Shown in pieces: positions 12,519 to 22,173 of a stretch of DNA of 48,392 nt. A model generated the notes under the pieces. It worked only from the letters and a program-made list of their open reading frames with translations, was not told the DNA's origin and did not search any database. A program made the position numbers and the translations under genes. Position 1 is the stretch's first letter; each line of letters starts with the position of its first letter. The stretch spans positions 1 through 48,392 of the forward strand of contig JAKSYS010000493.1 in assembly GCA_022925895.1 (NCBI GenBank). The letters are read 5' to 3'. The stretch comes from Fragilaria crotonensis (lineage: Eukaryota; Bacillariophyta; Fragilariophyceae; Fragilariales; Fragilariaceae).

Positions 12519-14732
12519 CTAAATCACGTTACTACTGAACTCTTCTTGGAGGCGCTGATACCTACGTAGGTCCTGAGGGGTGACACTCGCAACAACTTCT
12601 TCAGAGGCGGCTATCAAGTCAGCTGCTGTCACCACGGGAATCATATCGTCACCCCAATTTTCCAAGACGTCGTCTAAAGAGAGAAATGGAGTCACTTGGT
12701 GTTCAGCAGCCTCGCATAATCGCTTCAAACTCCTCATTAAGGCACCGCTGGCGACGGCCGCAAAGTCGGCGCCACTCAGATGAGGTGGTAGTTCGTTCAC
12801 AACTGCAAGGGAGATCTGCATCGGATCACCGTCTTTTTCTAATTTAAACTTCCGAATCAACGCTGACAAAACTTGAGCCCGGTCCTCTTTGTTTGACGGC
12901 AATCCCAAGTAAACTTTTCGATCTAATCTCCCTGGCCGGAGCAACGAAGGATCCAGTAAGTCTGGTCGATTCGTAGCGCCTATCAAAAACACAGTGTCGT
13001 TGCGATCCAACTCAGTCAGCAAGGTAGCCACCACTCGCTCCATAACGCCTCCTCCATCACCCAAGCCGCCGCGACGAGGAGCCAATGAATCTAACTCATC
13101 GAAGAAGAGAACTGCAGCTTTGCTCATTACGGCCGCATCACGAGCACTGGCAAAGATTTGGCGAACATTCGCCTCACTTTCTCCCACGTACGAGCCCAGA
13201 AGTTCTGGACCCTTGACTGAAAAGAAGGGCAAACCACATTCCGTTGCAACGGCCTTCGCCACGAGAGTCTTTCCAGTTCCAGGTGGGCCGTACAAGAGGA
13301 TGCCTGATCTGCGCGTGCCTTGAAACAGTTCTGGGTGCTGCAGTGGTAGCTCAATGGCATCCATGATCTCCTTCCGAACGTGGCTAAGTCCACCGATGTC
13401 TTGCCAGTGAACGTCCGGGATCTGGGAGGAGGTTTGCGAGACAGGCTTGACTGCTTGCCCAAGAAATGCAGCGACACTATGCTTGCTGTTGAGCCACAGT
13501 CGCTTCCACTTGCGAATGTCCAGGGCGGTGTGCCCAACGAGGTGTGGCAAGGCATTGGCGAATGTAGCATCATCATTCCACAAGTATCGAGCGTACGCTT
13601 CGTCTGGCTCACTTATCGTTACGGCAGCAAAAACAAGATTCTCCAGCAAAGGCCCGGCCGCGAGGGGCGCCCGCGAGGACAAGACAACAATGACAGGAGG
13701 AACAAAACCTGATACAGCCTTTGGAATCGTCCTGAGTCTGAGAGCAGCCATTAACATCGTCCAGAGCCGCATCTCGAGCATATGACGTAGGGGTTCGTCA
13801 TCTTTTGGCAACTCGTCGTCGAGGTCGACAAGGTGCAAGACACAAGGTGCACATTCGTGAGCTTGGTCTAGAGCTGCCTGGCATCCTGCAAGTTTGTCCT
13901 GAGTCGACCCGGTTGTTACAGTCCGTCCGCGAAAATGAGCAAAGGCCGCCAGTCCTCTGACCTTTAAATATCGTCTACCTAAAGAATGTGATGCAGCTTC
14001 TACGCACCTGTCAGCATCATTTGACATACTGCCAATCACATGCAGAATTCTATGCGACGCAGGGACATCGAGTGGTGTTTGCAAGGCCCCGATGACTCTG
14101 CACAGAGTCGGATGAGTTGATTCCTGAAATGGCTTATTCAATAAATAATGCTTGGTTCGGTCCATTGGTGGTAATCTCTGTGTAGGGACATGGGAAGGGC
14201 AGGATTCCAACTTCCACTCAGTTTGGGATGTTGTCCAACATGGACCAGGAGTCAATACTTTATAGACAAAGACTTGATTATCTAGCAGCACCGATACAAG
14301 AACTCCTAATGATACAAGACGGTCGACGCTTCCAATCGGAGGGCATTCAATAGTTGTTCTCTCCTGAAGAACGCTGTTCATGACGGGTCTCCCCAAGAGT
14401 GCGATAGATACACTTGAAGCGAAGGCGACGTTCGCCGTGTGCGCTTGAATGTCGCAGGTCGACGCCCCAAAATAGAACATAGTTGGAGGAGTCTTTATCA
14501 GTGTTGTGGATGTGATCTCGTCGTCGATACAAAGCTTGGCTGGTATCCGAAAACCATTTCGAGACAACCAAACTACATCACCATGTTTGATCGACAGTCG
14601 AATGAGCAAGTCTGCGGACCCGTAGACGGTCGATTCCTCTCGCATATCCTGAAATAGTATGATTGTTACCTCTACCTTCGGAGCATTCAGGAGTCGACAA
14701 AACGAAGAAGCTCGAAGCAGGCGACGCGTCAT
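12519..14732 (-). CDS. Peroxisomal AAA+ ATPase, PEX6-like
   Basis: Intact 737-aa frame starting at an ATG. PEX6 works with PEX1 as a heterohexameric AAA+ motor that extracts ubiquitinated PEX5 from the peroxisome membrane. The C-terminal D2 module is complete: GPPGTGKT (residues 482-489), pore-loop region KGPELLGSYVGESEANVR, Walker B with LFFDELDSLAPRRG (about 540), a GDGGGVMERVV segment and the second region GATNRPDLLDPSLLRPGR (about 585-605). KGPELL, FFDELDSLAP and GGVM-RVV are PEX6 hallmarks and separate it from CDC48. The D1 module is degenerate: where a Walker A is expected (about residues 229-245) the sequence reads HVIGSMSNDADRC with no GK[ST]. It is shorter than human PEX6 (980 aa), mostly N-terminally. 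The tail is convergent with the ABC-F gene. Confidence 0.88.
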   Translation of the reverse strand: MTRRLLRASSFCRLLNAPKVEVTIILFQDMREESTVYGSADLLIRLSIKHGDVVWLSRNGFRIPAKLCIDDEITSTTLIKTPPTMFYFGASTCDIQAHTANVAFASSVSIALLGRPVMNSVLQERTTIECPPIGSVDRLVSLGVLVSVLLDNQVFVYKVLTPGPCWTTSQTEWKLESCPSHVPTQRLPPMDRTKHYLLNKPFQESTHPTLCRVIGALQTPLDVPASHRILHVIGSMSNDADRCVEAASHSLGRRYLKVRGLAAFAHFRGRTVTTGSTQDKLAGCQAALDQAHECAPCVLHLVDLDDELPKDDEPLRHMLEMRLWTMLMAALRLRTIPKAVSGFVPPVIVVLSSRAPLAAGPLLENLVFAAVTISEPDEAYARYLWNDDATFANALPHLVGHTALDIRKWKRLWLNSKHSVAAFLGQAVKPVSQTSSQIPDVHWQDIGGLSHVRKEIMDAIELPLQHPELFQGTRRSGILLYGPPGTGKTLVAKAVATECGLPFFSVKGPELLGSYVGESEANVRQIFASARDAAVMSKAAVLFFDELDSLAPRRGGLGDGGGVMERVVATLLTELDRNDTVFLIGATNRPDLLDPSLLRPGRLDRKVYLGLPSNKEDRAQVLSALIRKFKLEKDGDPMQISLAVVNELPPHLSGADFAAVASGALMRSLKRLCEAAEHQVTPFLSLDDVLENWGDDMIPVVTAADLIAASEEVVASVTPQDLRRYQRLQEEFSSNVI

Positions 14733-15403
14733 AGTAACTGTTAAGTTACAATACTACCGGTAGTATTAGGTGTGTCAATGGCCACAAGCAAGCTGGGTTC
14801 ACCTTCATTCTGTTGCTCGTGGGAACATTGTACTGTAGTACATCGTACATTATATAGTCGTATGCATGATGAGGTTTACTGGGATACTACTCCGAGTTTC
14901 GTGTACTACTAGTAGAGTACATGTAACTGACGATAGTATCGAGTATCAAGTACTGTGGTACTCCAGTACTAGAAGGCGTACAGTACACTCCGCTGAAATC
15001 TACTGGTACTAGTACCACAACCCACAACACTGATGACTCCATACAGTACGATAGCTCTTCAGTTATTATTCCGAGATTCCAGCCTCCAGCCCCAGGCCCC
15101 AGGTTTCAGGACGAAGTCGAGTACTGACATATAAATGATATAAACTCTATACTCTATACTAGTAGTGGGTGCCTCCCAATTGGTCGGACTTTTGGAATAC
15201 GTGTACGGTACTGGCGAAGCTTCTTGGTTACTGTTACTGTTTACTTTCAGTACTCAACCCTGGCGAAGCTCCGTAGCGTTACTGTTTGTCCAGTTCAGTA
15301 CTATACGCAAGTAGTGCAGTACCCCAGAGCCCAGAGTGGTCATACTCCGTAACAGACGCACGCACTGACGCAACTACGTATATGCAAATCTTACCGATAT
15401 CGC
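14733..15403. other. GTAC-rich spacer upstream of PEX6
   Basis: Dense GTAC, AGTACT and TAGTAC palindromes from about 14745 to 15030, then a CCAGCCCCAGGCCCCAGG stretch near 15080. Two short copies of CTGGCGAAGCT (near 15212 and 15261), each followed by GTTACTGTT, indicate local duplication. No gene. The PEX6 promoter must lie at the 14.7-kb edge. Confidence 0.5.
15330..15361. repeat. 32-bp direct repeat, copy 1
   Basis: Exact 32-bp match to 15709-15740, containing the core GTGGTCATACTCCGTAACAG. The two copies bracket a truncated ankyrin gene, so they probably come from a local duplication. Confidence 0.95.
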
Positions 15404-15622
15404 TTACGGAGTACTCCAGTATGCATGTATGACATATACTCCGAGTATGAGACCACTGTACTGCGCATTGCGCACAGTGAAAAAATTCAGACAGGCCATG
15501 ATGAGAGCCGTGTTACCATTTTCATCATCTTGTTGGGTATTCAAACTTGCTCCTCGTTGCAAAAGTTGGCAAACCCTGGCCAGATTCCCCTCTCCGGCGT
15601 ATTGAATCAATTGTTGATTCAT
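15404..15622 (-). pseudogene. Truncated ankyrin-repeat gene fragment
   Basis: From an ATG at 15622 the reverse strand encodes MNQQLIQYAGEGNLARVCQL, then LLQRGASLN and NGNTALIMACLN, which is the start of an ankyrin-repeat protein (helix-loop-helix with G-N-TAL-xA). After about 46 residues the similarity stops and the frame runs out at 15404 without another repeat. Either the gene is truncated or an intron begins near 15485 and the remainder is lost; no ankyrin sequence was found further down that strand. The fragment lies between the exact 32-bp repeats at 15330 and 15709. Confidence 0.6.
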
Positions 15623-15649
15623 GTACAGTAAGTACTCTGGACACTTTCG

Positions 15650-15670
15650 TCTGGAGTCTGGAGTCTGGAG
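15650..15670. repeat. TCTGGAG x3 tandem repeat
   Basis: Three perfect 7-bp units in tandem. Similar TCTGGAGTC words recur near 32180 and, inverted, near 32222, so the motif is recurrent in intergenic DNA here. Confidence 0.85.
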
Positions 15671-15708
15671 TGTTTCTACGCCGGATCTTGCTGGATCCAG
15701 TATAGTAC

Positions 15709-15740
15709 CCCAGAGTGGTCATACTCCGTAACAGACGCAC
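15709..15740. repeat. 32-bp direct repeat, copy 2
   Basis: Exact match to 15330-15361. It lies just before the GC-rich non-LTR element. No matching copy was noticed beyond the element's 3' end near 19.9 kb, so it is not an obvious target-site duplication of that element. Confidence 0.95.
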
Positions 15741-15797
15741 ACACCACATTGAGGTTGTCGTCACGCCAAACCGACGAGAACTTTGTTGTGCAGTGTC

Positions 15798-18700
15798 ATG
15801 ACTGCGAATGGTGCGGGAACGAGCAACCGCCGAGGAACGACAGCGAACAGAGCTGTAACGGCGGTGATCGACGGTGTCGATCATCGCCGCCTCGAGTTGC
15901 CAACCGCGCGCCAGGAAATTCAAAACTCCTTGACGCATAGCGCGCTCGTACCTCACGGTACAACTCGCGAGCGTCCGTCCTCTGTCCGTCAGCAGCCGCT
16001 GAATGACGACTCGCACGTCGATGCAGACGATGGTTTTACTCATGAGCCACCGCGGCGTCGACAGCGCCAAGTCCTTCAGCTCTGCTGCGACTGCTCGAGA
16101 TCGTCGACCTGTGCCCTGGCACGGCCGACAGCTCGCTCACAGGCTTGTCCCTGTCGAGTGGCGAACAAGCGCTGCACTTCGTGCACTTGCTTCAACCACT
16201 GCCAGAACAAGCGAGCGCCGCTGCCACCGCCGAACACCACGACGCTGCGATGCTTCTTCACCAGTCCCAGCGCACCTGCGCCCACAGAGCCCACCCCAGC
16301 AATCGAATCCGCCCCACCAGCTGCCGTTCCGCCCGCCGCGACCGAGACCCCCCCAGCGCTTTCCCCGACATCCCGACACCACACCGCAGCGACGAACGAC
16401 GTCGACGGCGACGTCGGCATGACTCCGGAGCCACTGGATCGGGCCCGCACTCCGCCGCCCGACGACGACACTGATGACCCCTCCCTGCCCGCCCCGACGG
16501 AAACAGCGACGGCCGCCATCGCTGGCGAGGACCCGATTCCAGCTTGTCCCCCCGTGACAGAGGCAGCGGCCACCAATAGGGCCAACGCCCCTGCGCGGGA
16601 AGATCCAGAGGCGACTCCCGGACCGGCGATAACGCCGGACGAGGGAGCCAATCTGCCCGGCTACTTCGTAACCGCGGCGGATCGCCTACTGGATGCCGCC
16701 CTCGGAGATCACGTCCACGACAACGCTGGGACGCATCTCCAGGGCGGCTTCTCCGATGACGCGCTATGGCAGCGCCGATGGAGGAGGATGGCACAGATCG
16801 CCACCACCCGCTACCCTGCCCCCGCTGGTAGAGTGGGGCGGTGCTTCCTTGCCATCCTCACCTCCGAGTTCCGGGGCGTACGCGAACGCCGCTGGAACTC
16901 GGAACGCCCCCTGGTGTTCGCCGCAACAGTGTTGCAGACGACACAAGGGGTTCGTCGGGCCAAGGACATTCGTTCGCGCCTCGCGCAACGAATGGACTTG
17001 TGGGACCAAGGCCACTTCAAGGCCTTGGTCGACGACGCTGAGGGGGAAGTCCTTTCTCGACAACCCTCCTCCCGTCCACCCGACGAAGAGGCGCGCGCTC
17101 GCTCCTTCAATGCACGCGTCCTCTCCGGCAGACTTCGCTCGGCCGTGCGAACACTCACCGACCGCTCCGGCGGCGGCGTCCGCCAGCCTGACGACCTCTG
17201 CTCGAAGGCAGGCCGACCGGTCTGGCAGGTGCTTCAAGAGAAGCGCCCGGCCCTTCGGGACCCGACCTCTGTTGGAGATGAGGATGGGGCCTTCGAGCCC
17301 TATCCCGATCTCCCAGCCCCAGTCCCTGTGTGTGTCACACAGGATGACGTGGAGGCCATCTCCTCCCGGCTCGCCGGCGCCGCCGGACCCGGCGGCACCG
17401 ACGCCGTCGACCTCGCCAACTGGCTCCTTCGCTTCGGACGAGAGTCCGAAGCACTGCGGGAGGAGATGGCGGCCTGGACCAACTGGCTCGCCAACACCTC
17501 GCCGCCCTGGGCGGCCTACCGCGCCATGATGGCAAATCGCCTGGTTGCGCTCGACAAGCAACCAGGCACTCGCCCGATTGGCATTGGCGAGGTGTACCGT
17601 CGCCTGTGGGCCAAATGCCTCCTGAAGGCAATCGGATCACAGGCGACGGCGGCATGCGGCAACTTCAACCTCTGTGCAGGCCTCCAGGCCGGCATCGAGG
17701 GCACCGTCCACGCCGTGCGCGACGTCTTTGCCGACCCCTCGCTGATCCCTGCTCCGCCCCCAGACGATCACGACGCTGACGACCCCCTTACGCAGGCGAT
17801 TGCGGATCCGCCTGCCGCGCCGCCTCCCATCCCCCTCGCCGATATGACGCTGGATGAGGCCTTCACGGCCATCGCCGATGACGCGGGCCTCTCCTCGGCC
17901 GAAGCCTCGGCCGTCCTTTTGGTCGACGCGACCAACGGCTTCAACGAGCTCGGCCGCAAGGCCATGCTCTGGACCGTGCGCCACCGTTGGGCCAACGGCG
18001 CCCGGTTCAGCTTCAACTGCTACCGGCACTCGGCCCAACTCCTCCTGCGTCGCCGCGGCGGAGACTGCGAGATCATTCTCTCGCGAGGGGGTCACGCAAG
18101 GCGACCCCCTCTCCATGGTGCTCTATGGACTCGCGCTGACGCCGCTCGCCGAGACCATACGAGCGCGCGTCCCCACGGTCGTCCAACCATGGTACGCCGA
18201 CGATGCGGCCATGGCCGACCCGGTCGCCGACATCGCTGAGGCACAGCGCCTCCTCCTTGAACTTGGCCCGCGCCGGGGGTACTTCCCCGAGCCGGACAAG
18301 TCCATCCTCATCGCCCCGCTCGCCACCCCATCCAACGCCCTAGCGTCCCTCGCGGAATTCAACTTCCGACACGAGGAGGGGCACCGATACCTGGGTGGCT
18401 TCGTGGGATCGGGCGCAGCCGAGGCGTCCTGGGTGGACCCTCAAGTCCAGCAATGGATCCAGGGCGTCCACAGCCTCGCGGCGGCTGCGCGGAGATACCC
18501 ACAGACCGCCTACGCCGGTCTGTCGCAGTCCCTCCAGTCGGAGTGGCAGTACCTCCAGCGCGTGACGCCTGACATCGCGCCTGCCTTCGCACCGCTGGAG
18601 GCCGCACTCGCGACTGTCTTCTTGCCGGCTCTCCTTGACGCTACGATTGAGGAGGTCGCCGCTCTCCGCCCCCTCCTCGCTCTCCCTCTACGCATGGGGG

Positions 18701-19718
18701 GCCTGGGCATCCCGGACCCGACGACGACCGGGGAGTTCTGCTTCGCGGCATCGACGGCGAGTACGAACCTCCTCCAAGACTCCCTGGTGACAGGCGCCCC
18801 GGGCTGCGCAACGGCGCACAGGCGCGACGCCTCCACCAATCGCCTCGCGGCGAAGGCGGATCAGCGACGCGCCACCGACAATCGCCTGGCCGCGATTCTC
18901 AGGGGCGCGCGGCCAATGGAGAAGCGACGCATCCTACGGTCGGCAGCGACCGGCGCGTGGCTCTCCACCCGGCCGAGCCTCCTCAATGGCTCGGACCTTT
19001 CCGCGGAGGAATTCCGCGACGGGGTCCGCCTCCGGCTCGGCCTGCCTCCCACCTCCCTTCCGCCCCGCTGCGATGGCTGCGGCGAACGCTTCACGACGGA
19101 GCACGCCATGTCCTGCCGCACAGGAGGGCTGATCATCCACCGCCACAACGACCTCGTGGCGACGTGGGGACAGCTCTGCGGACAGGCGCACACCCCCTCC
19201 ACAGTCTCTGACGAGCCACTCATCCGAACCAGTCAGGACGTGCAGGCGGCGGGCGCCAACCGTACCGAGCCCACCCCAGAACTCCGCGGCGACATCGCTG
19301 TCCACGGCTTCTGGACCCGCGACACCACGGCGATCTTCGATGTCCGCGTCACCGATACGGATGCCCCATCGCACCGCAACACCCCCCGGAGAAGGTCCTC
19401 CAGCGTCACGAGAAGGAGAAGAAGGCAAAATACGGCGCGCTCTGCATTGCGCGACGCCGTACCTTCACTCCCCTCGTGTTCTCGGTGGACGGGATGCAAG
19501 GCGTGGAGGCTACCGCCGCTTCGCGGCGGCTAGCCTCCAGCCTCGCTTCCAAATGGAAGCGATCGTACTCTGAAGTTTGCGGCTTCGTACGATCGCGCCT
19601 CGCGATCGCCCTGGTCCGCTCCGCCAGCCGCTGCCTCCGCGCCGATCGCAACCCGATGCGCCGAACCCCCTCCCCGATCTGGGACTGCGGAGCGGGCCTC
19701 GGCCTCTATCGAATGTAA
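15798..19718 (+). pseudogene. RT/REL-endonuclease polyprotein with two frameshifts
   Basis: The first in-frame ATG is at 15798. The N-terminus (about residues 95-140) holds a CXC/TSO1-like cluster (CCDCSRSSTC, CPC, CTSCTCFNHC). RT motifs follow: QPGTRPIGIGEVYRRLWAKC (about 17560-17620), LVDATNGFNELGRKAM (about 17920), QGDPLSMVLYGLAL (about 18097), YADD (18193-18204) and GHRYLGGFVG (about 18379). A CX2CX7HX3C zinc motif lies at 19069-19116, then an endonuclease core with RGD (Asp at 19291) and FDV (Asp at 19339). The last conserved block, FSVDGMQGVEATAASRRLAS, is at about 19476. The frame changes at 18081-18087 (CGCG context, consistent with two missing bases) and at the C6 run 19382-19387 (consistent with one missing base). 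As written it cannot make full-length protein. Confidence 0.8.
19504..19607 (+). repeat. Cluster of hairpins at the 3' end of the non-LTR coding region
   Basis: Four inverted repeats follow each other. 19504-19539: 16-bp stem with one bulged base around TTC. 19543-19562: 9-bp perfect arms, TCGCTTCCA and TGGAAGCGA. 19559-19596: 10-bp perfect arms, GCGATCGTAC and GTACGATCGC, with an inner GAAG/CTTC pair. 19591-19607: 7-bp arms, GATCGCG and CGCGATC. The second/third and third/fourth overlap, so they are alternative folds. All lie inside the C-terminal coding region. Confidence 0.75.
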
Positions 19719-19935
19719 CCGATGCGCCCCTTCGCCCCTGCCCCCGCTCCCGCTGCCACTCGACGCATTCCCATGGCGCATGCCCCGGATTCTGGATTTT
19801 CGGATGTATAGCACTGGCGCACCGCCACGCGATGCCTACGGCACTGCTGTACCGGCCCATTCATACACACATCAGTCATACATAGCATAGCTCAGCCCCA
19901 CGTAACATACATAGCACACAAAAATTTATAATATA

Positions 19936-20836
19936 GTAGGATAAGTGGAATTGCGACTTTGTCCAAGGTTTGTCGTTAGTACTTACCTTATATGTTATAC
20001 TTGTTCACTGCTATCTGCACTGCATACGTAAATACCTCATTTATACGTCGTCACTGCACTGCACACGTAAATTTCGCAAGTTCGAAGATTCTCATCTATG
20101 TACAGTATATTTGTATGTCACTTCAGGAAAGCCGTGTAGAACCGACATTTGCTTCCATCAAACTTCAAACGTTGGTTTGCAGGTCGAGGACACCGAAGCA
20201 GATGGTCCAATGCACGGTACCAGTACCAGTCCTTGTACTTTGCCAGAATCTTAGGTTATGTGCCTGGCACATACTGTATAACATAAGTAGTGGACAGGAG
20301 AGCAATTTGCATGCTACTGTACATTACCTGGTACCAGGTACTAGTACCACGTGTTGAGCGTTTAGAAAACACGAAAAATACATACTGTACGTTAGTGCGC
20401 CGTCGATGTTCAGCTTCAAAAATTGGTCTTCTATGCGTACTCGATTTAATACAGTTTTAGGAATTCGGAGTATCGTAGTTACTATGTATGTTGCACTAAA
20501 TACGCTGTCGAAGTTCTCAAACAAAAAAATTGGTCGTACCTTGTCATGCATCGTAGTCATAGTCGCTAGCACTTAGTCGTACCACGACCTTGATTTTCAA
20601 CGGCCGTTTCGTTTTTGATGTTTCAGTGCCATGTATGTATGTCACACATGTATTCTATGAATCGAGGTATACGGTATACGTGATCATATGAAACATGCTA
20701 CATTGTACCAGGTACGTATGCATGCATCATGCATCCTCACGAGATTTGGGCCTTGGTCCTTGGTTCCTACGGTACAACCTTTCTCGGTTCGATCACGAGC
20801 GTCGATATTCGAGCAGCACACATAACTAATAACGAC
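19936..20836. other. Spacer between the two large retrotransposons
   Basis: About 900 bp without a supportable gene. CACTGCACTGCA-type repeats followed by ACGTAAAT lie near 20020-20070, and GTAC-rich palindromic DNA lies near 20210-20350. The stretch 20740-20841 is the original upstream flank of the HA-domain gene, now separated from it by the copia insertion. Confidence 0.5.
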
Positions 20837-20841
20837 CAGGA
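20837..20841. repeat. Copia target-site duplication, left (CAGGA)
   Basis: CAGGA directly precedes the TG of the 5' LTR and recurs at 26400-26404 directly after the CA of the 3' LTR. Five base pairs is the usual Ty1/copia duplication length. Confidence 0.95.
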
Positions 20842-20981
20842 TGTTGTTATCCCCGGGGAACCCGGAAGGTCATTGAGACTGCGTCACGCAATGTCCCACT
20901 ATGACTGAGTCCAGGGCCACCCAAATATCTAGCTCATAATTTATGTAGCTCATCGTTTGAACGACAAGCACCATCTCAACA
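20842..20981 (+). repeat. 5' LTR of the copia element
   Basis: Starts TGTTGTTATC and ends CATCTCAACA (TG...CA). It differs from the 3' LTR at one base only (A at 20876 against T at 26294). At 140 bp it is very short for a copia LTR. An AAATAT box at about 20922 and ATAATTTA at about 20936 could serve as core promoter. Confidence 0.97.
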
Positions 20982-20993
20982 GAGCTACATAAA
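20940..20993 (+). promoter_or_regulatory. LTR/primer-site inverted repeat (putative self-priming site)
   Basis: TTTATGTAGCTC at 20940-20951 inside the LTR is the exact reverse complement of GAGCTACATAAA at 20982-20993, which begins at the first base after the LTR, where the primer-binding site belongs. Folding gives a 12-bp stem with a 30-nt loop. I see no convincing match to a tRNA 3' end there. In the fission yeast element Tf1 the 5' end of the mRNA pairs with the primer site and primes its own reverse transcription. If transcription starts near 20940 the same could happen here. The pairing is seen; the function is inferred. Confidence 0.55.
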
Positions 20994-21104
20994 CCTTCCC
21001 AAACGGCGTCGATAACGAACGCCGTCTTTCTACGGATAGTCATCTATACTATCTGCGTTCGTACCATAGTCCTAGCTGCGTCGACTTAGTCCACAGTTCA
21101 CGAC

Positions 21105-22173
21105 ATGGCATCCATGTCGAAATTCACGTTTCCTCATGAGTGTCTCACGCCCATCAGCGGCAAGCCAACAAACACCACGTTGCAGTTACTGCAACGCCAA
21201 CGTTACCAACGCTCGTTCCGTTCCATCTGCCCGTGGCGGCAGCGCCTACGGTCATCTTGCCATGCTCCTCAGCGATGCCGATTACCCGCTCGCGCTGGGG
21301 CCACCCTTCATTGTCCCCAGCCATCCCGGCCCACCGCCACCTCCCATCGGCACTTCCGCCGCTCTTACCGTCGCCATGCGAACGTACGCAGACGCCTTGG
21401 CTGATGTTGCCCTCTACAATAACCTCAGTGCTGCGTTGACAGCGCAGATCCTCACCGCTGTCAACGCGTCCTTTCTCAGTGCTCTCGAAGACCCTGACTT
21501 TGGATTTAGCGACGTCTCCCCTCGTGCCATGCTCACCCATCTGCGCGCCGAATACGGGACCCTGACCCCTGAAGAACTTGAGAAGAACCGAGCGGCCTTG
21601 TCCGAACCATGGAATTTTGACGATCCCATCGAGGATCTGTGGGCAAAAATTGCAAATATCCAGCGCGTTGCCACATTCGGTAACGTACCAATTGCGGACA
21701 TCACAATCATCACGCTCACGTTAGCAATGATAGAAGAAACCGGTCTTCTCGCAACCACAACCGAAAAGTTTCGCCTACGTCCCTTCGATGAATGGACAGT
21801 GGCTTTATTCCGCTCCGAGTTCCAACTCGGCAACAAGGAACGCATTCGCCGTCTCACAGCCGGCGATGCTGGGTTTCACGGCGCACACAATGTCATCGGT
21901 ACCCCCACGCCCGCCGTCGCTGCTGCCGCTGCCATCACGCCCACCGCCCCCACACATCCACCGGCGTCACGCCACGTCACCGTCGAAGGCGGCAAGATGT
22001 ATTATTGCTGGACTCACGGGCTCAGCCCGCATCGCATGCACACGTCCATCACATGCTTGCATAAAGCAGAAGGTCACCAAGATGACGCCACCGCGTTTCG
22101 CATGAAGGGTGGGAACAACACTATCTCATCCGGTAGACCGCGTCAACTCGCCGCCGCAGCCACAACCAACTGA
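21105..22173 (+). pseudogene. Copia gag with one frameshift
   Basis: Gag starts at ATG 21105 (MASMSKFTFPHECLTPISGK, then PTNTTLQLLQRQRY). Near 21203-21210 the frame changes to NARSVPSARGG, consistent with two missing bases in an AC context, and then stays open for about 320 codons. Near the end lies the variant zinc knuckle YYCWTHGLSPHRMHTSITC, followed by HKAEGH. It ends at TGA 22171-22173. Gag forms the particle that packages the element's RNA. The codons after the TGA stay open in the same frame into protease. Confidence 0.8.

Larger units (their letters stand above)
15741..19935 (+). mobile_element. GC-rich non-LTR retrotransposon with restriction-like endonuclease
   Basis: One large element with coding region from about 15798 to 19718 plus short untranslated ends; both outer limits are estimates. 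Base composition is visibly far richer in G+C than the flanks, and the change is sharp near 15.8 kb and again near 19.86 kb. Domain order is Cys-rich CXC-like N-terminus, proline-rich linker, RT, CCHC zinc motif and restriction-like endonuclease. This is the architecture of early-branching (R2/CRE-like) non-LTR elements rather than APE-type LINEs. No poly(A) tail is evident; the 3' side runs into CACACAAAAATTTATAATA at about 19915. Target-site duplications were not found. Confidence 0.8.

Noticed and set aside
15709-15740. 32-bp repeat as target-site duplication of the GC-rich element
   Set aside because: The second copy is upstream at 15330, not beyond the 3' end near 19.9 kb.
16076-17561. 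Long minus-strand frames inside the GC-rich element
   Set aside because: GC-rich DNA leaves long open frames on all strands; only the plus strand carries RT motifs.
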